A stretch of 22,510 bases of DNA from a virus, in the IMG/VR virus record IMGVR_UViG_3300032011_000148, positions 1 to 22,510 of that record. One strand, written 5' to 3'. A program made the position numbers and the translations under genes. Positions 7,890 through 16,630 of this stretch are shown here, in pieces. How positions within the stretch are numbered: position 1 is the first letter of the stretch; every line of letters starts with the position of its first letter. The notes below the pieces were generated by a model. That model searched no databases. It was not told the origin of the DNA and was given only the letters and a program-made list of their open reading frames with translations.

Positions 7890-10800
7890 TTATCCTGTTT
7901 GAATTACGGCTGAATGATTTAAATTTGTCTTTCTTCCGAATTCTCTTTGTAAATTACTTACAAATCTATTCGGATATATAGTACTTATGTCACTAATCCT
8001 AAGTCCTTCTGAAGGAGACTCTTGTAGCATATGCTCTCCAGTCTCTAACATTATGTCATCAGTATTACCTTCTTGTTGTACTTTCTTCATCATACTGTAA
8101 TTTTCAGTAAACATCATATTCCCTAAATCACCTATACTTGGTCCTGATTGATTTGATTCTTTCTGACCAACCATAAGTGCTTGTTCGTGAATTAAAGGTA
8201 AACTATCTGTTTCATCAATTAGTTTTACACCTTCTACTTCACTTATTATATTGAATGAGCCAACCTGAGTTGAATCTTCACTTACAAAATAATATGTTTC
8301 GTCTACTACTGTAGCATCTTCCCACATTAAATTTGTATCATCTTCTAATATTACGGCTCCACCTTGAGAGAAATCTTCTCCCAAGACTTGACCATGATCA
8401 GGTTCCATCACTATTGGTTCCTGATTTTCGGAAACTATTTGTTCCGAAAGAAAATTCGTTGTTTCAAATAATTTTTGTCCAGCTGGTCTATGACCCCAAC
8501 TAACACCAACAGAATTATCTGTTACTGTTGTATTCCATGCTGAGTCTATTCTTAATGCTGAACCATTACTATTATTTGCTGTTGTATTTGTGCCTTCTGT
8601 TCTTGTATTCTGTGTATTTAAAACTCGTATCTGTTTCACACCTGCTGCATAAGCTCTTCCTCTTTGTGTCGTTGCTTGTGTGAATAAAGGAGATGAAATT
8701 ATATTGACTTTTCTTTGTCTCATCTCTGAATCGTATGTCTCATTTGGATCGTTTGCTGTTAATACTCTACCTCTACCTTGGAATCCTGATATGTAGTTAG
8801 TATGGTTGTATGCAGCTCCACCACCTTCTACACCATTACTTATTTTTTGATTAGCTGATATTAATGCTGTGTCTGCAGTAATAGAAGCTGGGTCTTGTTT
8901 AGTTATAATATCTTCTGGTATATAATGTAATTCTATTGATGTTGCTGTAAAGTAATTTGTAGAAGCTGCTACATTTTGAATAATTTCTGTTCCAGAAAAT
9001 TCTGAACCCTTTTGTCCAATGTCGTGAAAATCTCTATGAATTATAATATACTTATTTGTTGTATCATGTTTTACTACAACACCTAATGCAGTTGAAGTTG
9101 CACCTCTTACTTTAGTTCCTACAGCTAATGCATTATTTAATGTTCCATATGATATCTTATGTTGATTCCAATGTGGAGATATATCTAATTCTTTAGTTAC
9201 TTTATTCCCTTTAGCTCTAGCTTCAGCTGTTAATACCCTTTCAAAGAAATCTTTATCTGTTTCTACTATTGGATCAACAATATCTGGTATATAAATTCTT
9301 TGACCAGAAGATTGATCTTTAATATTGTGTGAACTATGATTAGTAGCTGTAGTATCTGTACATATCCATCTTTGAGTTGAAATTACACCAGAGTCATCTT
9401 CTAATTCTATACGACCCATACCTGCACCAAAGACATCATCTTCTATTCCTACTGTCGCAGTTTCTAATTCAATATCTGCTAAATCTATTTTAGAACCGAT
9501 AATTAATGTTGGTATAAATGATCTTGAAGTTTGAGTTGAATCAAAGAATTCACTTCCAGCCAATCTTCCACCAGTTTCATCTGGTGTTGAAATTCCTCTC
9601 GCGCCATACATACTTCCTGTTGCATCTATTCTATTTCTTATAGAAACTTCTCCAAACATGATTGTTCCAGCTGGAGATAATAATGATTTAACTAAACTTC
9701 TATATTCATTAATACTTCTACCAACTTTAATTTTATATGAGAAGTCTTGATATTGAGAACTGTCATGTATTCTCATAGAAGTTACTGAAGGAAATCCTGT
9801 ATCGTTTGTATAATTTCCATCATACAATGCTGTCCCACTTAATTTACCTCTAGCCGTACAAGGATTAATCTTACCAATTATAAAATTCTTACTGTCGCTT
9901 GTTGTACAATAATCTCCATCATTAAAAATACCTTTAACATCTTTTAATGTAAGTATATTTAAATCACCATCAAATCTATCAACTGTTGCAGTAGCTCCTG
10001 TTAGATTTGCTGTAACTGTTGTTGTAGCAGTTGGTGTATTTGACATATCTTTAATGACTGCATGTTGTTTATAATTACCGATACCACCTTGAACAAAGTT
10101 ATGTCCAACATCTTGCATCTTTAATTTTTTAACTGAACCAATGTTGTCTCCATAAGCCCATAGTTTAGCTCCTGTTCCTGCTGTAACATTTGTCTGTAAG
10201 ATAGTACAAACTGAACTTGATGTTCCACCTGTTACTGTTCCTGTAGGAACTCCTGCTGGGTCTGTTACTCTTTTATAAACTAATACTCGTTTCTTTTCTA
10301 GGTCATGTTTTACTACTACTACTGTTTTACTATTTGTTGAAGTTAAAACTTCTCCAACAGAAAATTCTGTTCCTGTTGTCATAGTATCGTAGTAAATAAA
10401 TCCACCCATAAAGACTTTAGGTAGTGATTTATAGTTTTCACCTGGATGCGTTATTTGAATTCTTGAAATTGTACCATCACTTTCTTGAGTTAAATAATTG
10501 TTATTTGGATGGCCAGATTGATAATGTGGATTTGGATTGTCTGCATCTTCAAGTCTTATACCTTGAAAGGCTGCATAGACTTCAACTAGATCATTAACTG
10601 ATGCACCTGATGTTAAAGTTATTTTACCACCAGATTGATCTGTAGTGAATTGTGTCTCTCTTGTTTTTTCTGTTCCGTTGACATATACTTTTACTTTTCT
10701 AGGATCAAATCCCATAATAAGACCAGCATTATCTCTACCTGAGAAAACTGTTTGACTAGCTGTTGCTGTATATGAATAAATTGTATGTTCGTTTAATGTG

Positions 10801-12494
10801 CCTGCTTCTAATGATACAAATGCTCTGATTGTTTTTACTTGTGCCTCAGCATTTTCACCTTCTGTACCTGAATTAACAAATACTAATTGATCTCCTTCTG
10901 CATACCCAGTACCAGTATCGTCAATAATTATATCAGTAATACCACCTCTACCAATTCCACCAATAACATTAATTGATTGTGTAGCTACTCCACCAACTGG
11001 AGTTTTATAATTGAAAGTATCTGATTCAGAATATAATGAACCTAGAGATGCTTGTTCTTGATACATACCTCCACCAAATCTTCTAGTGGCTGGACCTGTA
11101 CTCCATAATGGATCAAGAGATGCATCATATAAATCTGTTTGTTCGTTTATTAAAGCATAGTCTGAAACTAAATTACCATTAATATCATAACTTGATTCTT
11201 CTGTTAATAATATTCCTGTACCTGTTCCTGTTTCTAATCCAAATGCTCTAGCTTGATATGATTCTCCACCTAATGCATGTTCAAATATAAGCTTACTTTC
11301 ATCTTCCATTAAAATAGTAGTTGCGTCTTGATTTAAAATGTAGATAGGAGTATAATCTTCTAGACGAATAACATCTTCATTATCTCCTCTAACACCATCT
11401 TCTAATCCGACATAAATACTAGATTCATCGGGGTCAATATCACTCATTACTCCTCGAACTGTTGCTGTAGCATCAATCCTAAATCCATCTCTATCAGAAA
11501 TAATAACTGAATCACCAGGAGAGAATGTTCCTGTGAAGGGAGTAACTAGTTCTAATTCATAAGCATTTGCACTATCATTTGTAGCACTCATTCCGGATGC
11601 ATCGTTAATATATGCTTGAGTTGTAATAGTAGAGCCTGTGTATTTTTTTATTAAACCTCTTTTGTATTTTGTTATATCGTATGTACTGTATAATCTCATT
11701 ACAGTAGGCTCAGAGAATTCTGATTCAGAAGGCTTTATAACATTGTCACCAGGATAAACTACCTCGGCTTCTTCTCCATAAAGTATTCTGAATAAAAACT
11801 CGTATGATTCTTTTGTACCTTTAGATAGATACAATTCTTTAACATGCTTTTGTAATAATCGTTTATTAACTAATACATCTCTATCAATGAATGGCATAAA
11901 GTCTCGTCTAAAGTACTCTATGAAATCTCCTGATGTCTTATCAACATCGGCATATGATAACAGATTATTAGCAGCATGTAAAGGACTAGCTTTGAAACTA
12001 GCTACCTTTGCTTCCATTCCAGAAGTCATTCCAGTTATAGTTTCATCTATATCAAATTGAGATTCTGAAAATTGTTCTATATAAAGGTTAGAACTTGTAC
12101 CTATGACATCAATTCTTCCTACAGCACCTGTAGAAGCACCTACAATATATTCATCTTTTTCAAAAGATGTTTTTGCTATTATTGGTTCATCTTGAGTATC
12201 AACATCATGTTCATAATTAAACTTAGCACTGGCTATGGAAGATGGAGCGTAGGTTGTTGGTTCTTGTAGTAGATTGCCTCTCTGGCCATCTGCATTAAAA
12301 GCCTCTCCCGCTACTGTTCCATCTTCTAAACCAATGTAATCAATGTCTGCCGCATCTTTATAAATCAGTTGTCCTTTTTCTAAAAACTCAAAATAAGCTT
12401 TTATAAAGGATACAAACCGAGGTCCATCTGTCTGATAAAACTCAGGTAGAAGTTCCTCGATTTGATCTGCAACTCTATCGTAAAAAATAGGCAT
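7890..12494 (-). CDS. Very large baseplate wedge protein in the gene 7 position (gp7-like), 1534 aa
   Basis: The gene lies between gp6 and gp8, where T4 has gene 7 (wedge initiator, 1032 residues), and I assign it mainly on that position. The N-terminal quarter is the best conserved part: DRVADQIEELLPEFYQTDGP (6-25), FVSFIKAYFEFLEKGQ (27-42), then DFMPFIDRDVLVNKRLLQKH (198-217) and LYLSKGTKESYEFLFRILYG (221-240). I recall similar blocks from large structural proteins of marine T4-like phages. Residues 571-643 resemble a phage fibre beta-domain (VKVYVNGTE, then ITLTSG). Residues 924-952 (VGRSINEYRSLVKSLLSPAG) form another helical block. Residues 54-1497 contain more than ten Phi-x-LED-type acidic repeats and at least four copies of a G.xSGA.G module. 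No strong ribosome site precedes the ATG; it probably depends on translation of the gene 12 bases upstream. The structural-protein call is firm, the gp7 identity moderate. Confidence 0.8.
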   Translation of the reverse strand: MPIFYDRVADQIEELLPEFYQTDGPRFVSFIKAYFEFLEKGQLIYKDAADIDYIGLEDGTVAGEAFNADGQRGNLLQEPTTYAPSSIASAKFNYEHDVDTQDEPIIAKTSFEKDEYIVGASTGAVGRIDVIGTSSNLYIEQFSESQFDIDETITGMTSGMEAKVASFKASPLHAANNLLSYADVDKTSGDFIEYFRRDFMPFIDRDVLVNKRLLQKHVKELYLSKGTKESYEFLFRILYGEEAEVVYPGDNVIKPSESEFSEPTVMRLYSTYDITKYKRGLIKKYTGSTITTQAYINDASGMSATNDSANAYELELVTPFTGTFSPGDSVIISDRDGFRIDATATVRGVMSDIDPDESSIYVGLEDGVRGDNEDVIRLEDYTPIYILNQDATTILMEDESKLIFEHALGGESYQARAFGLETGTGTGILLTEESSYDINGNLVSDYALINEQTDLYDASLDPLWSTGPATRRFGGGMYQEQASLGSLYSESDTFNYKTPVGGVATQSINVIGGIGRGGITDIIIDDTGTGYAEGDQLVFVNSGTEGENAEAQVKTIRAFVSLEAGTLNEHTIYSYTATASQTVFSGRDNAGLIMGFDPRKVKVYVNGTEKTRETQFTTDQSGGKITLTSGASVNDLVEVYAAFQGIRLEDADNPNPHYQSGHPNNNYLTQESDGTISRIQITHPGENYKSLPKVFMGGFIYYDTMTTGTEFSVGEVLTSTNSKTVVVVKHDLEKKRVLVYKRVTDPAGVPTGTVTGGTSSSVCTILQTNVTAGTGAKLWAYGDNIGSVKKLKMQDVGHNFVQGGIGNYKQHAVIKDMSNTPTATTTVTANLTGATATVDRFDGDLNILTLKDVKGIFNDGDYCTTSDSKNFIIGKINPCTARGKLSGTALYDGNYTNDTGFPSVTSMRIHDSSQYQDFSYKIKVGRSINEYRSLVKSLLSPAGTIMFGEVSIRNRIDATGSMYGARGISTPDETGGRLAGSEFFDSTQTSRSFIPTLIIGSKIDLADIELETATVGIEDDVFGAGMGRIELEDDSGVISTQRWICTDTTATNHSSHNIKDQSSGQRIYIPDIVDPIVETDKDFFERVLTAEARAKGNKVTKELDISPHWNQHKISYGTLNNALAVGTKVRGATSTALGVVVKHDTTNKYIIIHRDFHDIGQKGSEFSGTEIIQNVAASTNYFTATSIELHYIPEDIITKQDPASITADTALISANQKISNGVEGGGAAYNHTNYISGFQGRGRVLTANDPNETYDSEMRQRKVNIISSPLFTQATTQRGRAYAAGVKQIRVLNTQNTRTEGTNTTANNSNGSALRIDSAWNTTVTDNSVGVSWGHRPAGQKLFETTNFLSEQIVSENQEPIVMEPDHGQVLGEDFSQGGAVILEDDTNLMWEDATVVDETYYFVSEDSTQVGSFNIISEVEGVKLIDETDSLPLIHEQALMVGQKESNQSGPSIGDLGNMMFTENYSMMKKVQQEGNTDDIMLETGEHMLQESPSEGLRISDISTIYPNRFVSNLQREFGRKTNLNHSAVIQTG
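8004..8414 (-). repeat. Cluster of Phi-x-LED/ME acidic repeats at the C-terminus of the gp7-like protein
   Basis: Residues 1361-1497 contain a dense series of short degenerate units: IVMEPDHG, VILEDDTN, LMWEDATV, LIDETDSL, LIHEQAL, IMLETGEH and MLQESPSEG. The same unit occurs earlier, for example IGLEDG at 54, VGLEDG at 362, ILMEDES at 394 and IELEDD at 1029. Each consists of two or three hydrophobic residues, an acidic core and a turn, suggesting a repeated beta-hairpin. Confidence 0.6.
10566..10784 (-). other. Fibre-type beta-domain embedded in the gp7-like protein
   Basis: Residues 571-643 run through YTATASQTVFSG, GFDPRKVKVYVNGTEK, FTTDQSGGKITLTSG and VNDLVEVYAAF. This order (ATA.QT.F, then V.VY.NG, then a Gly-rich turn, ITLTSG and D.VEV) is one I associate with a small beta-sandwich module repeated in many phage tail fibres. 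The call rests on pattern recall. Confidence 0.5.
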
Positions 12495-12505
12495 GACTTA
12501 ATTAA

Positions 12506-12967
12506 TTACGCTACTGCAACTCCGTTGCCAGCAACTAATACCCAATTTGTACCATTGAAGTACATAATTGCGGCATCACCAACTGCATCGAAAGTTAATG
12601 TAGTACCATTTGCGAAATTAGCAGGTGTTACTACACTTGTTTGACCAGATGAAGCTTCTGTTTTTGTATAAAGAATCTTTATTTGACCTGTAGTACCATT
12701 AGCTAATGTTACAGCGTTTGCATTTGAATTATCAGTATTAGTTACAAAAGCTGTAACTGCACTAGTAATATTTGCTGCACCAGCACCGGTTAAAGTTTGT
12801 TCTGCCTGTGCGAATGCTAGGAATGTAGGAATGTAATTTAATACATTAGCGACTGAGACCTTTTTATTTACTGGAGTTCCAGAAGGATCATCAATCACAT
12901 GCAATAAATCTTCTGCTGCGATTCCTGTGCTTAAATCCGTAAGCGCGGTTATTTTTTTATCTGCCAT
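12506..12967 (-). CDS. Small phage structural protein, 153 aa, between gp6 and gp7-like
   Basis: The protein starts [20 protein letters not shown] and continues [20 protein letters not shown] recognise this opening in small structural or fibre-associated proteins of T4-like marine phages and at the N-termini of many phage fibre proteins. The rest is Ala/Thr/Asn/Gly-rich, predicted beta, ending [17 protein letters not shown]. The YFNGTNW..V segment is common in C-terminal trimeric fibre tips. There is a clear AGAGGAAA ribosome site about 7 bases before the ATG. It is the only gene here separated from its upstream neighbour by a sizeable gap, which contains two hairpins. Its function is unknown; a virion decoration or short-fibre role is an inference. 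There are no cysteines and no membrane segment. Confidence 0.8.
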   Translation of the reverse strand: MADKKITALTDLSTGIAAEDLLHVIDDPSGTPVNKKVSVANVLNYIPTFLAFAQAEQTLTGAGAANITSAVTAFVTNTDNSNANAVTLANGTTGQIKILYTKTEASSGQTSVVTPANFANGTTLTFDAVGDAAIMYFNGTNWVLVAGNGVAVA

Positions 12968-12995
12968 TTTAGTTTCCTCTTAAATAAGCATTGTT

Positions 12996-13014
12996 AAAAC
13001 CCTCACCATGAGGG
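12996..13014 (-). terminator. Possible intrinsic terminator after gp6
   Basis: On the minus strand a perfect 6-bp stem with a 3-base loop (CCCTCA TGG TGAGGG) is followed directly by TTTTAAC. It lies 33 bases after the gp6 stop and ends 28 bases before the ATG of the 153-residue protein. The stem is GC-rich in an AT-rich context, but the T-run is only four bases, so partial termination or mRNA 3'-end protection is as likely as full termination. Confidence 0.5.
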
Positions 13015-13022
13015 AATTCTAC

Positions 13023-13040
13023 TCCATGCATATACATGGA
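13023..13040 (-). other. Second hairpin in the gp6 downstream gap
   Basis: A perfect 6-bp inverted repeat with a 6-base loop (TCCATG TATATG CATGGA on the minus strand) begins 7 bases after the gp6 stop and lies immediately upstream of the GC-rich hairpin. The pair forms two tandem stem-loops in the only sizeable gap before gp8. It has no T-run of its own, so it may be a stability or processing element; this is inferred from structure only. Confidence 0.4.
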
Positions 13041-13047
13041 TCATAGT

Positions 13048-14916
13048 TTAGGAGTAACTTGAGGAGGTAGTATAACCAACTCCAGCACTCGTTTCACCAC
13101 TAGCAACTGTATCTGCTACACCCGTAACAGAAATCTCGGCTGCTGTGATATCCAACAATTGGTTCCGAACTGAAATGACATCATTTGAGTTTGGAATAAT
13201 TGTGAAATCTATTGTATTATCAGTATTAGATGTTGAACCCAATGTTAATGAGTTTACACTAATCTTACCTGATGAATATGTTATTGTTCCAGCTGTATTA
13301 TCTTTATAGACTCTTGTTGAACCTGATAAATAATATCTTCTTACATTACCTGAACCATCGTCATCTAAATAATATTCTGTATTTACATCACCTGAAACAT
13401 AAAAACCTGTTGTCGTTAAAATACCACCTGCTGCTGAATTGTGTCCTGCATGTGGATTATAAATTACATTACCAAAATCTAAAGTCATACTAGATGCAGT
13501 ACCATCAACTGTTGCATTGAAATTCTTTCTCAACTTAACAGTTGTAATGTTTGAAAGAACTGATGTTTCAACTGAATCTATTTTATTTGTCATTGGTGAA
13601 TGTCTGAACAATGTATCAAACCCAGATAAATTGTCATTATCGTAAGCTAAGATAGATGCTCTTACTAATGTTTCTAAAGCTGATTTAGTAAGAGATGTTT
13701 TTGAAGGATCGTATTTAAAATTAGTTGATACTAATATTTGTAGTATCTCTGAATCAATTACTTGTGGTCTAACTGTTAGAACGCTTAGTTTACTTAAATC
13801 ATTTTTTAATTGTGTCTTTTCAGCTGTTGTTAAATTGTTTGAATATTGAGAAGGTTTAATAGAACAAAATACTTTACCATATTGTATAGGGTCTGCATCT
13901 TCTCCACCCCATACAGCTATTGAATCTGCTCCTGGATATAAGTCTTGTAATTTGGCTTTATAATCTTGAACTGTAACTAATCTATTTTGTGAAGTGTAAA
14001 ACTTCGAAGCTGAGAATTTAATTTGATCTGGTGTTTCAATATCTTTACCACCTGATGCACTAACTGTATTTGTAAATGTTACATCTGAATTTCCATTAAT
14101 AGATGTAGTCATTGAAAAAACTTTAGCACCATTAGCATGGCTGTTATCAGTTATTAAATAAGATATAGAAATCTCATCACCATCTATTGGTTCTTTACCA
14201 ATTACACCATCTCCGAAATATACTTCAAATAATCCATCATCATTTTCTTGTAAATAAAATACAGTTGAAGTTGTTGTAATACCAGTTAAATCTCCAGCTC
14301 TATTCCAAGCTGTTACTGTATTATTTGAAGTAACATTAATTTTAATTGTTGATGTGTCTACATTACGATTTAATATTGGAAATCTTTGATTAGCTATTTG
14401 ACTATTGTATCTATAAACATCAGTAGCTAATCTACCCTGATATATATTTAAATCATCAAATCTAAATGCACCACTTGTTGGTGTAATTGTTTTATCATCT
14501 AATGCTATAAATGTATATGATGTTCCATCAAAAACTGTTGTGAATTCGTGGCCTCTACTGATTGTTAAATTGTTAGGTGTTACACCACTTACTGATGGAC
14601 TATTAACTGTTAAATTAAAAGAAGCAGAAGCAGCTGCTCTAGATGAAGGAGTATATCCTAATTCTTTAGCTCTTGATACTACATTCTTTCTGATCTGTGC
14701 TGTGTCTAAAAACATTTCAGAGGCAACCATGTTTGCATTGAATGCTGAAGTATGTGCTGAATAGGCTAACAAGTCTATAAGTATAGACAGGTTAGATCCT
14801 TCGAAATTATAATCTTTTAAAGTTGTTTGTCCTTTTAGATATTCCTTTAGACTTGTTTCTACTTGTTCAAAGTCTAAATCTGTTATATTAATGTTTGAAC
14901 TTTTTATTGTTGCCAT
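13048..14916 (-). CDS. gp6: Baseplate wedge subunit gp6
   Basis: The 622 residues are close to T4 gp6 (660). Landmarks of the gp6/GpJ baseplate family are visible. The N-terminal block has LKDYNFEGSNLSILIDLLAY (33-52), NANMVASEMFLDTAQIRKN (60-78) and ELGYTPSSRAAA. The central block has LFEVYFGDGVIGKEPIDGD (229-247). Near residue 313 comes LVTVQDYKAKLQDLYPGADS, followed by a GGED...YGKVFCSIKP segment. gp6 forms the ring that joins the wedges around the hub and changes shape during sheath contraction, together with gp25 and gp53. The start codon overlaps the gp25 stop by one base (TAATG), which implies translational coupling. The C-terminus from about 560 is Ser/Thr/Val-rich. Confidence 0.95.
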   Translation of the reverse strand: MATIKSSNINITDLDFEQVETSLKEYLKGQTTLKDYNFEGSNLSILIDLLAYSAHTSAFNANMVASEMFLDTAQIRKNVVSRAKELGYTPSSRAAASASFNLTVNSPSVSGVTPNNLTISRGHEFTTVFDGTSYTFIALDDKTITPTSGAFRFDDLNIYQGRLATDVYRYNSQIANQRFPILNRNVDTSTIKINVTSNNTVTAWNRAGDLTGITTTSTVFYLQENDDGLFEVYFGDGVIGKEPIDGDEISISYLITDNSHANGAKVFSMTTSINGNSDVTFTNTVSASGGKDIETPDQIKFSASKFYTSQNRLVTVQDYKAKLQDLYPGADSIAVWGGEDADPIQYGKVFCSIKPSQYSNNLTTAEKTQLKNDLSKLSVLTVRPQVIDSEILQILVSTNFKYDPSKTSLTKSALETLVRASILAYDNDNLSGFDTLFRHSPMTNKIDSVETSVLSNITTVKLRKNFNATVDGTASSMTLDFGNVIYNPHAGHNSAAGGILTTTGFYVSGDVNTEYYLDDDGSGNVRRYYLSGSTRVYKDNTAGTITYSSGKISVNSLTLGSTSNTDNTIDFTIIPNSNDVISVRNQLLDITAAEISVTGVADTVASGETSAGVGYTTSSSYS

Positions 14917-15338
14917 TATCTTACTCTCTCTAATATTAGGTCTAATGAATGTGGTTGAGGACTATTTCTAACAGTAAACATAATTGTAATATTTAATGCA
15001 TTTTCATTAATATCTGGTGATGTCATTATATTATTAAATGTTGCTCTAGGTTCAAATGTATTTAACAGTTCTTTTAATTCATCCTCTAATACTATTCTAT
15101 TTGGAGCATCATTTAGTTCAAACAACTTACCTCTAAGATTAGCACCTAAACTAGGTTTAAAAGGTCTTTCATAATAATTGGTCATTACTAAATTCATAAC
15201 TGCTCTCTTGATTGCATTTAAATCATATTTTAAAACTATATCACCTGTTATTGGATGATTCTTCATATTGATATCAAAATCGGTGAACCACCTTCGTGCC
15301 ACTCTGTCTGCTTTATTTTTACTATTAAATTGAGCCAT
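14916..15338 (-). CDS. gp25: Baseplate wedge subunit gp25
   Basis: The 140 residues match the family size (T4 gp25 has 132). The sequence shows the gp25/TssE hallmarks: FTDFDINMKNHPITGDIVLK (18-37), a helix NAIKRAVMNLVMTNYYERPF (41-60), SLGANLRGKLFE (63-74) and the EPR motif at residues 96-98 (LLNTFEPRATF). gp25 sits in the inner wedge core, binds gp6 and gp53, and primes sheath polymerisation; the same fold is used in type VI secretion and other contractile machines. The gene starts 8 bases after the preceding stop and shares one base with gp6. No Shine-Dalgarno sequence is evident, but CATAAATA lies directly before the start. Confidence 0.96.
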   Translation of the reverse strand: MAQFNSKNKADRVARRWFTDFDINMKNHPITGDIVLKYDLNAIKRAVMNLVMTNYYERPFKPSLGANLRGKLFELNDAPNRIVLEDELKELLNTFEPRATFNNIMTSPDINENALNITIMFTVRNSPQPHSLDLILERVR

Positions 15339-15346
15339 ACTACTAT

Positions 15347-16630
15347 TTATGTCGCTGGAAGAGGTGAAACTACCTTGTTTTCAACTTCTTTAATGTGATC
15401 TGAAAAACTTAAATCAATACTCTTTGGAAATCCTATTAATCCTAGAAAAGTACAAAAATCACAACCTATCCATTGTGTTAATGCACCTAAACCAATAGCA
15501 TCAAAGAAAGAGGTTACTACTTCCATCCATTTTCTAAGTAAATAGAATTGATAGTTGTCTTTAAACCTTCCTATTTCTTCACATATTCTTTTCTTCTTTA
15601 AAGCTAAACACTCAACTGGATCATCAATAGGTCCACCTATTAAACTCATTACATCAAAGCCTGCTATTGAAAGTCCTTCTAATCCTTCAGTCATTGCATC
15701 GCCCATTTTATCGAATGCTGCTGTTTTAGCATTAGTTAAAGCCTCACCTGTTAATTCTCCTGCATCTAAAGATTCTATCTCAGCTGTAAACTTTGCTTTC
15801 TCAGCATCTACAACAGCTGAAATCATAGCTCCTACATCTAAACTTAATGGGATTGGTAATTCTGGTAATCCTAAAGCATCCCATATTAGATCAAACATAC
15901 TTATCAAACCACCAAACGCATCAAACAACATTCCTACTCCAAGTCCACTCATTTTAGATTCAAGAAAAGCTATAACAGCTTGACCCTTTAATTCTGAAAT
16001 TTCTAAACCTTCTTCACCACCAAATGACTGCCATTCAGGTGGAAGTATTGCATACAACGGGTCTATAATACTACCCTTCAATCCATTCACTTCATCCATA
16101 AACGCATCAACACCCATTGCTGCAGGATCAAGAGCCGCTATCTGTGCTTTGATATCTTCACCGTTACCTGTTAGTTCCGCTACTAACTTAGATTTATAAT
16201 CTTCATCAGTAACAAACTTAACTATATCAACACTAATCCCAAGTGGTGGAACAGGAACTTCAACTGTTATTGGTAAAATTTTAGTTATTAATTCTATCAT
16301 CTTAACTTGAAGAAAGACTGGATATTTCTGAAAGAGTTTGTCTATACCAATTTCAGCTCTTAGGTCTGGCCAGTCAATACTCTCAAAATTAGGAGCATCT
16401 ATTACATCTAAAATAGTTTCAACTACTTCTTTTAACTTGTCTACTTCTTCTGTTAATTTATCAACTTCATCTTGAGCCATGGTTGCTGCTTGAACTTCCA
16501 TCATAGCTCCTAGTTTAGCTGGCATAGCCGCTAACTGTTTAGTCATATTTTTCATGTTTGCCGGAGTCGGTAACATGACTGCTGGACACTCCATAGGCGG
16601 AATTTCAACGACTGCTATAGCTGTACTCAT
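15347..16630 (-). CDS. Unrecognised 427-aa baseplate-operon protein
   Basis: I do not recognise a T4 homologue. The protein lies between the gp5-like spike and gp25, with its ATG overlapping the gp5 stop (ATGA). The N-terminus is Met/Pro/Ala-rich. Residues 52-78 form a probable coiled coil (DEVDKLTEEVDKLKEVVETI). Residues 119-132 are Pro-rich (LPITVEVPVPPLGI). Residues 218-255 form a long hydrophobic, Gly-rich stretch (GLGVGMLFDAFGGLISMFDL) that is amphipathic rather than a clean transmembrane helix. The C-terminal third carries CLALKKKRICEEIGRFKDN (341-359) and a CDFC motif at 390-393 followed by TFLGLIGFPKSIDLSF. The largely helical composition contrasts with its beta-rich neighbours. Position suggests a hub accessory, chaperone or internal tail protein, perhaps filling the place of T4 gp26, gp28 or gp51; that is only inference. 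Confidence 0.75.
   Translation of the reverse strand: MSTAIAVVEIPPMECPAVMLPTPANMKNMTKQLAAMPAKLGAMMEVQAATMAQDEVDKLTEEVDKLKEVVETILDVIDAPNFESIDWPDLRAEIGIDKLFQKYPVFLQVKMIELITKILPITVEVPVPPLGISVDIVKFVTDEDYKSKLVAELTGNGEDIKAQIAALDPAAMGVDAFMDEVNGLKGSIIDPLYAILPPEWQSFGGEEGLEISELKGQAVIAFLESKMSGLGVGMLFDAFGGLISMFDLIWDALGLPELPIPLSLDVGAMISAVVDAEKAKFTAEIESLDAGELTGEALTNAKTAAFDKMGDAMTEGLEGLSIAGFDVMSLIGGPIDDPVECLALKKKRICEEIGRFKDNYQFYLLRKWMEVVTSFFDAIGLGALTQWIGCDFCTFLGLIGFPKSIDLSFSDHIKEVENKVVSPLPAT

Noticed and set aside
15458-15469. CxxC of the 427-residue protein as a zinc site
   Set aside because: Only one CxxC pair is present and the other Cys residues are 40-50 residues away without His partners; not enough to claim metal binding.
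15555-15983. 142-codon open frame on the plus strand
   Set aside because: It lies antisense within the 427-residue protein gene, has no ribosome site or recognisable family, and its composition mirrors the opposite-strand codons.
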